Origin: Streptomyces triticirhizae
GTDB lineage: Bacteria; Actinomycetota; Actinomycetes; Streptomycetales; Streptomycetaceae
Reading direction: 5' to 3'
Length of the DNA stretch: 64,000 nt
Assembly (NCBI RefSeq): GCF_003696235.1
Contig: NZ_RFFJ01000003.1
Coordinates: 40,987 to 104,986 of the forward strand
The notes beneath the pieces are model-generated. The model was given only the letters and a program-made list of their open reading frames with translations, was not told the origin of the DNA and searched no databases. Positions 32,813 through 40,381 of this stretch are shown here, in pieces; the first letter of the stretch is position 1; each line of letters begins with the position of its first letter. Both the position numbers and the translations under genes were made by a program.

Positions 32813-33507
32813 TGCTGGAGATCACCGAACTCGTCGCCGGCTACGGCCGCAGCGACGTGCTGCACGGGGTGAGCCTCACCGTGCCCGAGGACGGCGTCGT
32901 CTGCGTGCTGGGACACAACGGCGCCGCCAAGTCCACGTTGCTGCGCGCCGTCCTCGGGCTGATCCGCCCGAGCGGCGGCCGCGTGCGGCTGGACGGGCGG
33001 GACGTCACCCGCCTGCCCGCGCACCGTAAGGTGCGGGCCGGGCTCGCCTACGTTCCGCAGGGGCAGCAGAGCTTCCCGCAGCTGACCGCCCTGGAGAACC
33101 TGCGGCTGGTCGCCGACGGGCGGGGCAGGGACGGCGCCCACGCGCTGGACGAGGCGCTCGACCTCTTCCCCGCGCTGCGCGAACTGGCCGGCCGCCGCGC
33201 CGGGTTGCTCTCCGGCGGCCAGCGGCAGCAGCTGGCCATCGCCCGGGCGCTGATCACCCGACCCCGCCTGCTGCTCCTCGACGAGCCGACCGAGGGCATC
33301 CAGCCCTCGGTGGTGGCCGAGATCCAGCGCACCATCCTGGAGTTGGCCGGCCGGGGCGGCCTGTCGGTGCTGCTGGTCGAGCAGCACATCGACTTCGCGC
33401 TGCGCGCCGCCCAGCGCTACCACGTGCTGGAGGCCGGCCGGATCACCTCCACCGGCGAGGGCGGCGAGGCCGCCAGGGACCGCGTGCGGGAGGCCCTCAC
33501 CGTCTGA
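32812..33507 (+). CDS. urtE: Urea ABC importer ATPase UrtE, with altered Walker A
   Basis: This is a 231-residue ATPase of the LivF/UrtE type. The Q-loop region is YVPQGQQSFPQLTALENL, the signature LLSGGQRQQLAIARAL, Walker B RLLLLDEPTEGIQPSVV and the switch histidine VEQHIDF. Walker A is GHNGAAKST (34-42): the glycine immediately before the invariant lysine is alanine. All other catalytic elements are intact, so the protein is probably made and folded. Whether it hydrolyses ATP normally is open. It is the last gene of the operon and is followed by a strong terminator. Confidence 0.93.
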   Translation: MLEITELVAGYGRSDVLHGVSLTVPEDGVVCVLGHNGAAKSTLLRAVLGLIRPSGGRVRLDGRDVTRLPAHRKVRAGLAYVPQGQQSFPQLTALENLRLVADGRGRDGAHALDEALDLFPALRELAGRRAGLLSGGQRQQLAIARALITRPRLLLLDEPTEGIQPSVVAEIQRTILELAGRGGLSVLLVEQHIDFALRAAQRYHVLEAGRITSTGEGGEAARDRVREALTV

Positions 33508-33538
33508 ACGCGGCGAGCCCTGGCAGAAAGCCCGCGAG

Positions 33539-33572
33539 CCGCCCCGCCGACCGGGCACGGTCGGCGGGGCGG
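33539..33572. terminator. Strong hairpin between urtE and the convergent vanW-like gene
   Basis: A 15-bp perfect stem (core GCCCCGCCGACCG at 33541-33553 with its complement at 33558-33570, plus two flanking C-G pairs) encloses the loop GGCA. Confidence 0.88.
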
Positions 33573-33578
33573 GCGGGC

Positions 33579-35330
33579 TCACTCCTCGTCCGGGCAGACG
33601 ATCTCGTCCCTGGGCACGTAGTTGGTCTCGTAGGTCTCCCGGTCCACCTCGGCGCCGTCCCGCACGAAGATCCGCTCCACCGTGACGTCGAAGCCCTCCA
33701 GCGGCGGCTGCGGAACGCAGTCCTCGCCCTCGCCCTCGCGGCGCTCCGGCTCCTCGATGTTCTCCCGGGGCCCCGTCTCGGAACGGACCTCGTCGAACCG
33801 CTTGGTGCCCACGAAGGTCACGGTCACCGAGTCGTTGTCGGCCGAGGCCAGGACGTAGATCGCGTTCCCCGAGTCGTTGCGGAACCGCAGGTCGAGGCTG
33901 CCCCAGGCCACCGTGGCCTCCCGGCCCTCCGGGTAGCGCTCGATGTAGAACGAGTGCGCCCCGTACTCGACGATCTCCACGCCGGCGAAGAACATCGCGT
34001 TGAAGACCGTGGTGGCCACCGCCGAGACGCCGCCGCCCTGCGCCGTCTGGTACTGGTCGTCGAGGATGATCACGCCCTCGACGAAGCCGTTCTCCTCGGT
34101 GCGCTCCCCGACCGTCTCGTTGAAGCTCCACACCTCGTCGGGCAGCACCAGCGAGCCGTTGATCAGCTGGGCCGCGCGGCCGATGTTGGTGATGCGGTAG
34201 GGAGCGGGCTCGAACTCCACGGTGAAGCTGGAGATCTCCTCCACCAGCCCCAGGTCGCGGTAGTTCTCCTCGCTGAGGGCCGGCTCCACGGTCTCCATGG
34301 GCAGCAGGCCCGTGCGCGCCCGCTCGCCGCCACGGTCGAGCAGCGGCAGCACCGCGTCCCCCACCTCGTCGACGGCGACCCGGCTGCCTTCGGCGCCGCC
34401 GGAGGCGACCACGGAGCCGCCGTCGAGGCTCAGCGTCGCGTCGGTCGGCTCCACCGAGGCGTCCTCGAACAGCGGCACCACCCGCTCGTCCTCGACCAGC
34501 CCCTCGGCGTCCAGCCGGGGCTCCAGCCGTCCCTCCTCGTCGGGTTCCATCGCGAGATGGTCGCCCAACACCTCGGGGCTCAGGGACACCCGCGCCGAGC
34601 CGTCCTCGCTCACCAGCGTGACCGGGCCCGACATCGCCGGCTCGGCGAACTCCTCGACCGCGCGCGCCACCTCGTCCTCGTCGGTGAGCGGCTCGGCCAG
34701 CGAGACGGGCAGCCGCACGGGCTGCGCCTCCTCGTTGAGATAGGCGGCGCGCAGCATCTCGACGGAGCGCTCCACGTCCAGCGCGGTGCCGGCCGACGGC
34801 TCGGTGACCCGCACCCGGCCGTCCTCGAAGTCCACCGCGCCCTCGGTCACGGCCGCGTCGGCGTGCTCGGCGACGCCGGTGAGCGCCGCCTCGCTGCGCT
34901 GCTCGTGCTGCACCACCACGGGGTCGAGCGCGCCGCCGCCGACGCCGAAGAGGCGGCCCAACAGCCCGGGCCGGTCGGCCTGTTCGACGGTCGCCGAGAC
35001 GTCGAGCAGCAGCCCGGCCTCCTCCGGGTCCACCTCGTACACGTTCTCGTCGTCCTCGCCGATCATCACCAGGACCGGGGCCAGCCGGTCCTCGCTCAGC
35101 TCGGCGTTGAGCCGCTCCCTGGCCGCCTCGTCGGAGAGGCCGCCGATGTCGACGCCCAACACGGTGGTGCCGGCGGCTATCCGCCCGCCCCAGAGCATCC
35201 CGGCCAGCACATAGAGCAGCACGGTGGCCAGCAGGCCGGCGCCGCCCCACAGGGCCCAGCGCTGCCAGGGGGGAGGGGCGGGAGCCGGTATCCGGGGAGG
35301 CTCGGCCGGGATCGGCGGGATGACGGCCAC
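33579..35330 (-). CDS. VanW-family cell-envelope protein
   Basis: This is a 583-residue protein. A proline-rich cytoplasmic N-terminus precedes one membrane span (WALWGGAGLLATVLLYVLAG, residues 25-44). A YoaR-type repeated domain follows (two units: VLGVDIGGLSDEAARERLNA and VAVDEVGDAVLPLLDRGGER regions). The VanW domain is at about residues 370-510 (TNIGRAAQLINGSLVLPDEV, WSFNETVGERTEENGFVEGV, QGGGVSAVATTVFNAMFFAG, RYPEGREATVAWGSLDLRFR). VanW proteins occur beside glycopeptide resistance genes but most, like this one, are stand-alone and of unknown function. The chain is very acidic. Start is GTG with AGGGAG upstream. Confidence 0.9.
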   Translation of the reverse strand: MAVIPPIPAEPPRIPAPAPPPWQRWALWGGAGLLATVLLYVLAGMLWGGRIAAGTTVLGVDIGGLSDEAARERLNAELSEDRLAPVLVMIGEDDENVYEVDPEEAGLLLDVSATVEQADRPGLLGRLFGVGGGALDPVVVQHEQRSEAALTGVAEHADAAVTEGAVDFEDGRVRVTEPSAGTALDVERSVEMLRAAYLNEEAQPVRLPVSLAEPLTDEDEVARAVEEFAEPAMSGPVTLVSEDGSARVSLSPEVLGDHLAMEPDEEGRLEPRLDAEGLVEDERVVPLFEDASVEPTDATLSLDGGSVVASGGAEGSRVAVDEVGDAVLPLLDRGGERARTGLLPMETVEPALSEENYRDLGLVEEISSFTVEFEPAPYRITNIGRAAQLINGSLVLPDEVWSFNETVGERTEENGFVEGVIILDDQYQTAQGGGVSAVATTVFNAMFFAGVEIVEYGAHSFYIERYPEGREATVAWGSLDLRFRNDSGNAIYVLASADNDSVTVTFVGTKRFDEVRSETGPRENIEEPERREGEGEDCVPQPPLEGFDVTVERIFVRDGAEVDRETYETNYVPRDEIVCPDEE

Positions 35331-35470
35331 GGAACTCCCTTGAGGCGACGGGCGACGAGCGTGCGACGCGGGAAGTGCGGCCGGGAAGGCCGGCGCCCCG
35401 GAAGGCTAGCAAAGAGCGCGCCGCCGGCGATGCCCGGGGCGCGGCACGGGTCGAGGACGGAGCGGACCGG

Positions 35471-36025
35471 TCAGGCGGCCCCGGGGCCGTTCCCGTTCCT
35501 CCACCGGGGCTGCGGCACGCGGTCGCAGGCGGCGGACAGTTCGGCCCACACGGTGCAACCCGACCAGTGGTCCGGGGAGATCACGCCCCAGCGGGCGGCG
35601 AGCGCGTCGAGCAGCAGCAGCCCCCTGCCGTTCTCCGCGTCCGCGTCGGCGGCGCGCGGCGGCCCGAGCGAGGGCCCGGCCCCCTCGTCGGCGACCTCGA
35701 TCCGCAGCACCTGGCCGCTGGACCACAGCAGACATCTGACCTGACTACTCTGCGTGTGCAGGATGGCGTTGGTGACCAGCTCCGAGACGATGAGCTGGGC
35801 GTTGTCACAGGTGGTGCTCGGCAGGCCCCAGCCGTACAGTTGGTGCCGCACCCGTCGGCGAGCCGCGGCGACGGAGGTGTCCCTGGCGGGCAACGCGAAG
35901 CTCTCGCCCGGCGGTTGGGCGGGCCGCATCGCCGGAGCTGGCAGGGGGGACGGCGGCACGCCGTGAGTAGGAGCCACGGGTGAGGTCGCCTTCCGGGGAA
36001 CTGGAGCCGTCGTGAGCCGGGTCAC
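35471..36025 (-). CDS. ATP-binding anti-sigma-factor-like protein (HATPase_c_2)
   Basis: This is a 184-residue GHKL-type protein. A proline-rich N-terminus of about 40 residues is followed by ARRRVRHQLYGWGLPSTTCD, the N-box IVSELVTNAILHTQ, and the lid motif RIEVADEGAGPSLGPPRAAD, then GRGLLLLDALAARWGV. This is the RsbW-like partner normally found with XRE-DUF5753 and DUF397 genes in Streptomyces, and both are divergent at 36196 and 37056. The GTG start at 36025 lacks a close ribosome-binding site, so the mRNA may be leaderless. Confidence 0.87.
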   Translation of the reverse strand: MTRLTTAPVPRKATSPVAPTHGVPPSPLPAPAMRPAQPPGESFALPARDTSVAAARRRVRHQLYGWGLPSTTCDNAQLIVSELVTNAILHTQSSQVRCLLWSSGQVLRIEVADEGAGPSLGPPRAADADAENGRGLLLLDALAARWGVISPDHWSGCTVWAELSAACDRVPQPRWRNGNGPGAA

Positions 36026-36051
36026 GCGTTAACTATGCGTTCTCCTGAGGG

Positions 36052-36099
36052 CTCTGCGCAAGAGGAGTTCTGCAATTCGCAGAAAGCGAAGAGATCTCT
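36052..36099. promoter_or_regulatory. Repeated TCTGC motif and palindromes in a divergent promoter region
   Basis: CTCTGCGCA (36052-36060), TTCTGCAAT (36068-36076) and, on the other strand, TTCTGCGAA (36084-36076) are three related copies. The last two form the dyad TTCTGC-N5-GCAGAA. A separate perfect palindrome AGAGATCTCT lies at 36090-36099. The array sits between the divergent ATP-binding gene and the XRE gene and is a natural operator candidate for the XRE protein. Confidence 0.45.
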
Positions 36100-36195
36100 G
36101 TGGATGTCGCTACCCGGTGTGGCAAACTTCTATGCAGCGTAGGCGAGATGACATAGGCGCGGGACCAACGAGACGAAGCGGCAAGGGGAACCAAG

Positions 36196-37059
36196 GTGGC
36201 AGAGGCGCGGTCGGGGCCCACCGTGGGACAGATCGTCCTGGGGTTGCGGCTGAAGGAGTTGCGCGAGTCAGCCGGGTGTTCCTTCGCCGACGCCGCCGCC
36301 GCGCTGAGCGTCAACACCACGACCGTGCGGCGGATGGAGAAGGCCGAGGTCGGCCTCAAACCCCTGTACGTGAAGGCGCTGTTGGAGCGGTACGGCGTCG
36401 GCGCCGAGGAGGCTGAATCCTTTCTCCGGCTGGTGGACGAGGCCAACCGCCCCGGCTGGTGGCACCGGTTCCGCGACGTGCTGCCGGACTGGTTCAGCCT
36501 CTATGTGAGCCTGGAGGGCGAGGCCAGCCTCATCCGGGCCTACGAACCACACTGCGTGCCGGGTCTGTTGCAGACCCCGGCCTATGCGCGCGCCCTGCTG
36601 CGCACCGGGTTTCCCGGCGCCTCCGACGAGGAGATCGAGCGCCGGGTAGCGCTGCGGATGGAACGTCAGGAGCTGCTCACGCGGCCCCGCGCCCCGCTGC
36701 TGTGGGCCGTGGTCGAGGAGCATGTGCTGAGGCGTCGGGTCGGCACGGCCGCGGAGATGCTCCAGCAGATCGACCGGCTGATCGAGGCGACGCAGTTGCC
36801 CAACGTCACCCTCCAGATCATGCCGTTCAGCGCCGGACCCCATCCCGGCATGTTCGGGCCGTTCCAGCTCTTCCGATTCGAGATCCCGGAGCTGCCCGAC
36901 ATCATCTACGCCGAAAGTCTGACCGGCGCGACCTACCTCGACGAGCGGCCCGACACCGTGGCCTATCTGGAGGTTCTGGACCGCATGGGTACGCAAGCGG
37001 CGTCAGCGCAGGACACCGAGGCTCTCCTCGGTGAGATTCGCAAGGAGCTGACCGCATGA
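36196..37059 (+). CDS. XRE-family regulator with DUF5753 domain
   Basis: This is a 287-residue protein. The helix-turn-helix is at residues 14-70 (LRLKELRESAGCSFADAAAA, LSVNTTTVRRMEKAEVGLKP). DUF5753 follows (FSLYVSLEGEASLIRAYEPH, CVPGLLQTPAYARALLRTGF, ERQELLTRPRAPLLWAVVEE, LPNVTLQIMPFSAGPHPGMF). The combination is the WhiJ/AbaA-like type found in dozens of copies per Streptomyces genome. GTG start follows AGGGGA. The stop overlaps the DUF397 gene by 4 bases, so the two are translated together. Confidence 0.93.
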   Translation: MAEARSGPTVGQIVLGLRLKELRESAGCSFADAAAALSVNTTTVRRMEKAEVGLKPLYVKALLERYGVGAEEAESFLRLVDEANRPGWWHRFRDVLPDWFSLYVSLEGEASLIRAYEPHCVPGLLQTPAYARALLRTGFPGASDEEIERRVALRMERQELLTRPRAPLLWAVVEEHVLRRRVGTAAEMLQQIDRLIEATQLPNVTLQIMPFSAGPHPGMFGPFQLFRFEIPELPDIIYAESLTGATYLDERPDTVAYLEVLDRMGTQAASAQDTEALLGEIRKELTA

Positions 37060-37295
37060 TCAAGCACATCTACAACGGGATGCCGGCCAGGGAACTGGGC
37101 AGCGAGGGGTGGCGCAAGCCGTGGAGCGGCACCAACGGCGGCAACTGCGTCGAGGCGCTCAAGCTGGCCGACGGCCGGGTGGCGATCCGTCAGTCGACCG
37201 ATCCCGACGGCCCGGCGTTGATCTACACCATGCACGAGATCGAGACCTTCATCCGTGGCGCCAAGCGCGGTGAGGCCGACTTCCTCTTCGCCTGA
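37056..37295 (+). CDS. DUF397 protein, BldB/WhiJ-partner family
   Basis: This is a 79-residue protein with the DUF397 core GWRKPWSGTNGGNCVEALKL and the C-terminal half IRQSTDPDGPALIYTMHEIE, then TFIRGAKRGEADFLF. DUF397 proteins pair with XRE-DUF5753 regulators. Some pairs influence development and antibiotic production, and a toxin-antitoxin role has been proposed for some. ATG is in an ATGA overlap with the regulator. Confidence 0.92.
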   Translation: MIKHIYNGMPARELGSEGWRKPWSGTNGGNCVEALKLADGRVAIRQSTDPDGPALIYTMHEIETFIRGAKRGEADFLFA

Positions 37296-37350
37296 GCGTT
37301 CCGCCCCGAGCCGTCGAACCGTCCCCCGTGCTTGACCGCCAGTCCACTCG

Positions 37351-37374
37351 ACCCCCACCCCCACCCCCACCCCC
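37351..37374. repeat. ACCCCC hexanucleotide tandem array (4 units)
   Basis: Four perfect ACCCCC units lie just after the DUF397 gene. The complementary strand is a G-rich run that could form a quadruplex. Confidence 0.85.
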
Positions 37375-37390
37375 ACGCCCCTGACCCACC

Positions 37391-37416
37391 GACCCCCAAG
37401 CCATGGCGTGGGGGTC
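37391..37416 (+). terminator. Hairpin downstream of the DUF397 gene
   Basis: GACCCCCA (37391-37398) pairs perfectly with TGGGGGTC (37409-37416) around a 10-base loop that itself contains CCATGG. It is followed by GTTCT. Confidence 0.6.
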
Positions 37417-37426
37417 GTTCTCATGT

Positions 37427-37475
37427 GCGGTCCCGCCGTGCTCGCGGTCCCGCCGTGCTCGCGGTCCCGCCGTGC
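37427..37475. repeat. 17-bp tandem repeat, about 2.9 units
   Basis: GCGGTCCCGCCGTGCTC repeats exactly at 37427-37443 and 37444-37460, with a third partial copy to 37475. It lies between the DUF397 terminator and wrbA. Confidence 0.9.
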
Positions 37476-37530
37476 CGGCCCGGATGTGATGTGGGTCTCA
37501 ACCGGGGAGGGGAAGATCCCTCGGTCGTTT

Positions 37531-37547
37531 ACGGTTCAACTAACCGT
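37531..37547. promoter_or_regulatory. Palindrome in the wrbA promoter region
   Basis: ACGGTT-CAACT-AACCGT is a perfect 6-bp dyad 36 bases before wrbA, within an AT-richer stretch, and is followed by CCGTTGACC. It resembles an operator for a MarR/HxlR-type dimer. Confidence 0.4.
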
Positions 37548-37582
37548 TATCCGTTGACCAACCCCCTCCGGAGGTCCGCTTC

Positions 37583-38191
37583 ATGAGTTCTCCCGTCAAG
37601 CTCGCCGTCGTCTACTACTCCTCCACCGGCACCGTCGCGCGGATCGCCTCGGAGCTGGGTGAGGCGGCGACCAAGGCCGGCGCCGAGGTGCGGGTGCTGA
37701 AGGTGGCCGAGCTGGCCCCGGCCGAGGCCATAGCGTCCAACGAGGCCTGGGCGGCGCACGCGGCGGCCAGCGCCGACGTGCCGGTGGCCACCCCCGAGGA
37801 CATCGAGTGGGCGGACGCCGTGATCCTCGGCACCCCGACCCGGTTCGGCAACGTGGCCGCGCAGCTCAAGCAGTTCCTCGACCAGCTCGGCGGCCTGTGG
37901 GCGTCGGGCAGGCTGGCGGACAAGGTCTACAGCGGCTTCGTCGGCACCAGCACCCAGCACGGCGGTCAGGAGTCCACGCTGCTGGCGCTCTACAACTCGG
38001 TGCACCACTTCGGCGGCGTGCTGGTCGCCCCCGGCTACACCGACCCCGCCAAGTTCGCCGACGGCAACCCCTACGGCACCTCCCACGTGGACGCCCAGGG
38101 CGCCAACCCCGTCGACGACGTGACGGTCAACGCCGCCCGGGTGCAGGCCGAGCGCGTGGTCCGCTTCGCCGCCGCGATCAAGGCGGCCTGA
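37583..38191 (+). CDS. wrbA: NAD(P)H:quinone oxidoreductase, WrbA family
   Basis: This is a 202-residue flavodoxin-like protein that reduces quinones with two electrons, protecting against redox cycling. The FMN phosphate loop is VYYSSTGTVARIASEL. WrbA-specific blocks are AVILGTPTRFGNVAAQLKQF, SGFVGTSTQHGGQESTLLAL and PYGTSHVDAQGANPVDD. Length fits the family. ATG follows GGAGGT. The gene is single and convergent with a drug exporter, with a shared terminator between. Confidence 0.95.
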   Translation: MSSPVKLAVVYYSSTGTVARIASELGEAATKAGAEVRVLKVAELAPAEAIASNEAWAAHAAASADVPVATPEDIEWADAVILGTPTRFGNVAAQLKQFLDQLGGLWASGRLADKVYSGFVGTSTQHGGQESTLLALYNSVHHFGGVLVAPGYTDPAKFADGNPYGTSHVDAQGANPVDDVTVNAARVQAERVVRFAAAIKAA

Positions 38192-38218
38192 CCGCAGCCG
38201 CCCGAGCGGGCGACACGC

Positions 38219-38269
38219 GCGAACCCCCGCCGCCCACCCCGAACCCGGGGCGGAGCGACGGGGGTTCGC
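38219..38269. terminator. Nested hairpin between wrbA and MFS exporter genes
   Basis: GCGAACCCCCG (38219-38229) pairs perfectly with CGGGGGTTCGC (38259-38269). A second inner stem forms from CCCCG/CGGGG. It is placed between convergent genes. Confidence 0.82.
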
Positions 38270-38289
38270 CGCGTCGAGGGGACGCGCGG

Positions 38290-39927
38290 TCAGCGACCGG
38301 TACCGGTGTGCGTCCGCAGCGCGACCTCGCGGATGAAGACGGTCAGCAGCAGCGAGCCCAGGGCGATGGGCGCGGCCACCAGGAAGACGTCGGCGATGCC
38401 GTGCCCGTAGGCGCTGGCGATCACCGTCCGCACCGGCCCCGGCAGCGTGCTCATGTCCGGGATCTGGCCGCCGCCCCCCGCCGGCACCACGCCCAGCTCG
38501 GCCAGGCCCGAACGGGAGTACTCGGCGACCCGGTTGGCCAGCAGCGCGCCCAGCACCGCCACGCCGATCGCGCCGCCGAAGGTCCGGAAGAACGCCACCA
38601 TCGAGCTGGCCGCTCCCAGATCCTGGGGTCCGACCACGTTCTGCGCCGCCAGCACCAGGTTCTGCATGGTCATCCCGACGCCCAGGCCGAGCAGCAGCAT
38701 GGCGGCGGCGACCTCCCAGTACGGGGTGTCGTAGCGCACGGTGCCCAGCAGCGCGCAGCCGGCCGTCAGCAGCACCCCGCCGGCCAGCAGCCAGGACTTC
38801 CAGCGGCCGGTGCGGGTGATCAACCGGCCCGAGACGGTCGAGGAGAGCGTCATGCCGACGATCATCGGGATGGTCATCACCCCGGACATCGTGGCGCTCT
38901 CGCCGCGCGCCAGCTGGAAGTACTGCGCGAAGAAGACCGTGCCGGCGAGCATGGCCACGCCGACCAGCAGCGAGGTGGCCGAGGTGAGCGCGATGGTGCG
39001 GTCGCGGAAGAGCCGCAGCGGAATGATCGGTTCCGCTGCCCTGGTCTCCACGACGACGAAGAGCACGGCCAGCAGCAGCGAGCCGCCCACCATCGCGAGG
39101 GTCTGCCAGGACATCCAGTCGTAGGAGTCGCCGGCGAGGGTCACCCAGATCAGCAGCAGCGAGACCGAGGCGCTGACCAGCACGGCGCCCGCCCAGTCGA
39201 TGCGCACCCCGTAGCGGCGCGCCCGGGGCAGCTTGAGCGTGCGGTGGAGCACCACCAGCGCGGCGACGGCGAACGGGACGCCGATGTAGAAGCACCAGCG
39301 CCAGCCGAGCCAGGAGGTGTCGGTGATCACGCCGCCGATGAGCGGCCCGCTCACGGTGGCGGCGGCGAAGGTCGCGCCCAGATAGCCGCTGTACCGGCCA
39401 CGCTGCCGGGGCGGGATCATGGCGGCCAGGATGATCTGCGAGAGCCCGATCAGGCCGCCGACGCCCAGGCCCTGGAACACCCGCACGGTGATCAGCATGG
39501 CCGGGTTCTGGGAGAGGCCGGCGATCATCGAGCCGATCACATAGATGGTCAACGCGGCCTGGATCAACAGCTTCTTGTCGAAGAGGTCGGCGAGCTTGCC
39601 CCACAGCGGCATCGAGGCGGTCATCGCCAGCAGGGTGGCGGTGACGACCCAGGTGAAGGCGGACTGCCCGCCGCCGAGGTCGGCGATGATGCGCGGCAGC
39701 GCGTTGGTGACGATGGTGGAGGAGAGGATCGCGGCGAACATTCCGAGCAGGAGCCCGGAGAGCGCCCGCATGATCTCCGGGTGCGTCATGTCCGGAGCCG
39801 TGGCGGGCGCCGTTCCCTCGGGCGGGGCGCCCTCGGGCGCGGTTTCGGCCGCCGGGGTCGCCGGCGGCCGGACGATCTCGGGCAGGGTCGCCGGATCGGG
39901 TATGGATTCCCTACTGTGCGTGGTCAA
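38290..39927 (-). CDS. MFS drug exporter, DHA2 (14-helix) family
   Basis: This is a 545-residue proton antiporter of the EmrB/QacA type. Family motifs: motif A-like GKLADLFDKKLLIQAALTIY, motif C region GATFAAATVSGPLIGGVITD followed by SWLGWRWCFYIGVPFA, and D1-type LSSTIVTNALPRIIADLGG. About 14 spans are visible after a 45-residue Pro/Glu-rich N-terminus. The start is TTG at 39927, well supported by GGGGAG five bases upstream. No TetR-type repressor is adjacent. The substrate is unknown. Confidence 0.92.
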   Translation of the reverse strand: MTTHSRESIPDPATLPEIVRPPATPAAETAPEGAPPEGTAPATAPDMTHPEIMRALSGLLLGMFAAILSSTIVTNALPRIIADLGGGQSAFTWVVTATLLAMTASMPLWGKLADLFDKKLLIQAALTIYVIGSMIAGLSQNPAMLITVRVFQGLGVGGLIGLSQIILAAMIPPRQRGRYSGYLGATFAAATVSGPLIGGVITDTSWLGWRWCFYIGVPFAVAALVVLHRTLKLPRARRYGVRIDWAGAVLVSASVSLLLIWVTLAGDSYDWMSWQTLAMVGGSLLLAVLFVVVETRAAEPIIPLRLFRDRTIALTSATSLLVGVAMLAGTVFFAQYFQLARGESATMSGVMTIPMIVGMTLSSTVSGRLITRTGRWKSWLLAGGVLLTAGCALLGTVRYDTPYWEVAAAMLLLGLGVGMTMQNLVLAAQNVVGPQDLGAASSMVAFFRTFGGAIGVAVLGALLANRVAEYSRSGLAELGVVPAGGGGQIPDMSTLPGPVRTVIASAYGHGIADVFLVAAPIALGSLLLTVFIREVALRTHTGTGR

Positions 39928-40381
39928 ACGATCTCCCCATGATGTGGTTCCGCTCGTGACCCTATGACAAGGTGCTTATTACACGTAAACGAATTGGGGA
40001 AAGCTTTAGACGTTCTGGGGTATTCCGTACGTTCCCCGGCGCCCGTCCGCGCGCCCGGTTGGGCGAGCCCCTTCCGAATGCGCCCGGTAACGCCGAGCGG
40101 TGCTCGTCTATTCCCGGCCCGCGTTGGCGGACGGTGTGAACTCCCGCACACTCACCCGGCGTTGACCAGTCGGTTTCGCGCCGTCAGCCCCCGGCGCCGG
40201 TGCGGTGTCGGCGCGGCGCCGACCGCGTTCATTCCGGCGGGAATTCCCCGGCGGGTTTGACAAGACGCCGGCCGCGCACCGACGTTACCCACGCGGCGCC
40301 GGGGACGGTCGCGAAAGGGCCGCCGGCACCATTGGGTAGCGTGGGGCGATCAACGACCGCCCGAAGGGACGCCGCTCGGTC
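39928..40381. other. Intergenic region between divergent MFS exporter and hydrolase-ABC fusion genes
   Basis: No gene is supported. The part at about 39960-40020 is clearly AT-richer than its surroundings and has a short dyad TTAC-AC-GTAA, probably the exporter promoter. Near the other end TAGCGT (about 40336) and AAGGGA (about 40364) may be the -10 and ribosome-binding site of the fusion gene. Confidence 0.5.

Noticed and set aside
33579..35330. Glycopeptide-resistance locus because of VanW
   Set aside because: No vanHAX, vanRS or other resistance genes are adjacent. Stand-alone VanW proteins are common in actinomycetes.
32752..35412. Minus-strand frame of 886 codons over urtE and the VanW gene
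   Set aside because: Low-complexity Arg/Gly/Ala reading; the true VanW protein is in another frame with a membrane span and family motifs.
37332..37586. 84-codon plus-strand frame over the repeat cluster
   Set aside because: Its N-terminus is just the ACCCCC repeat read as Pro-His. It has no ribosome-binding site and overlaps a terminator hairpin.
39964..40260. 98-codon frame in the MFS/fusion intergenic region
   Set aside because: No ribosome-binding site, AT-richer start with atypical codons and no recognisable sequence. It is treated as non-coding.
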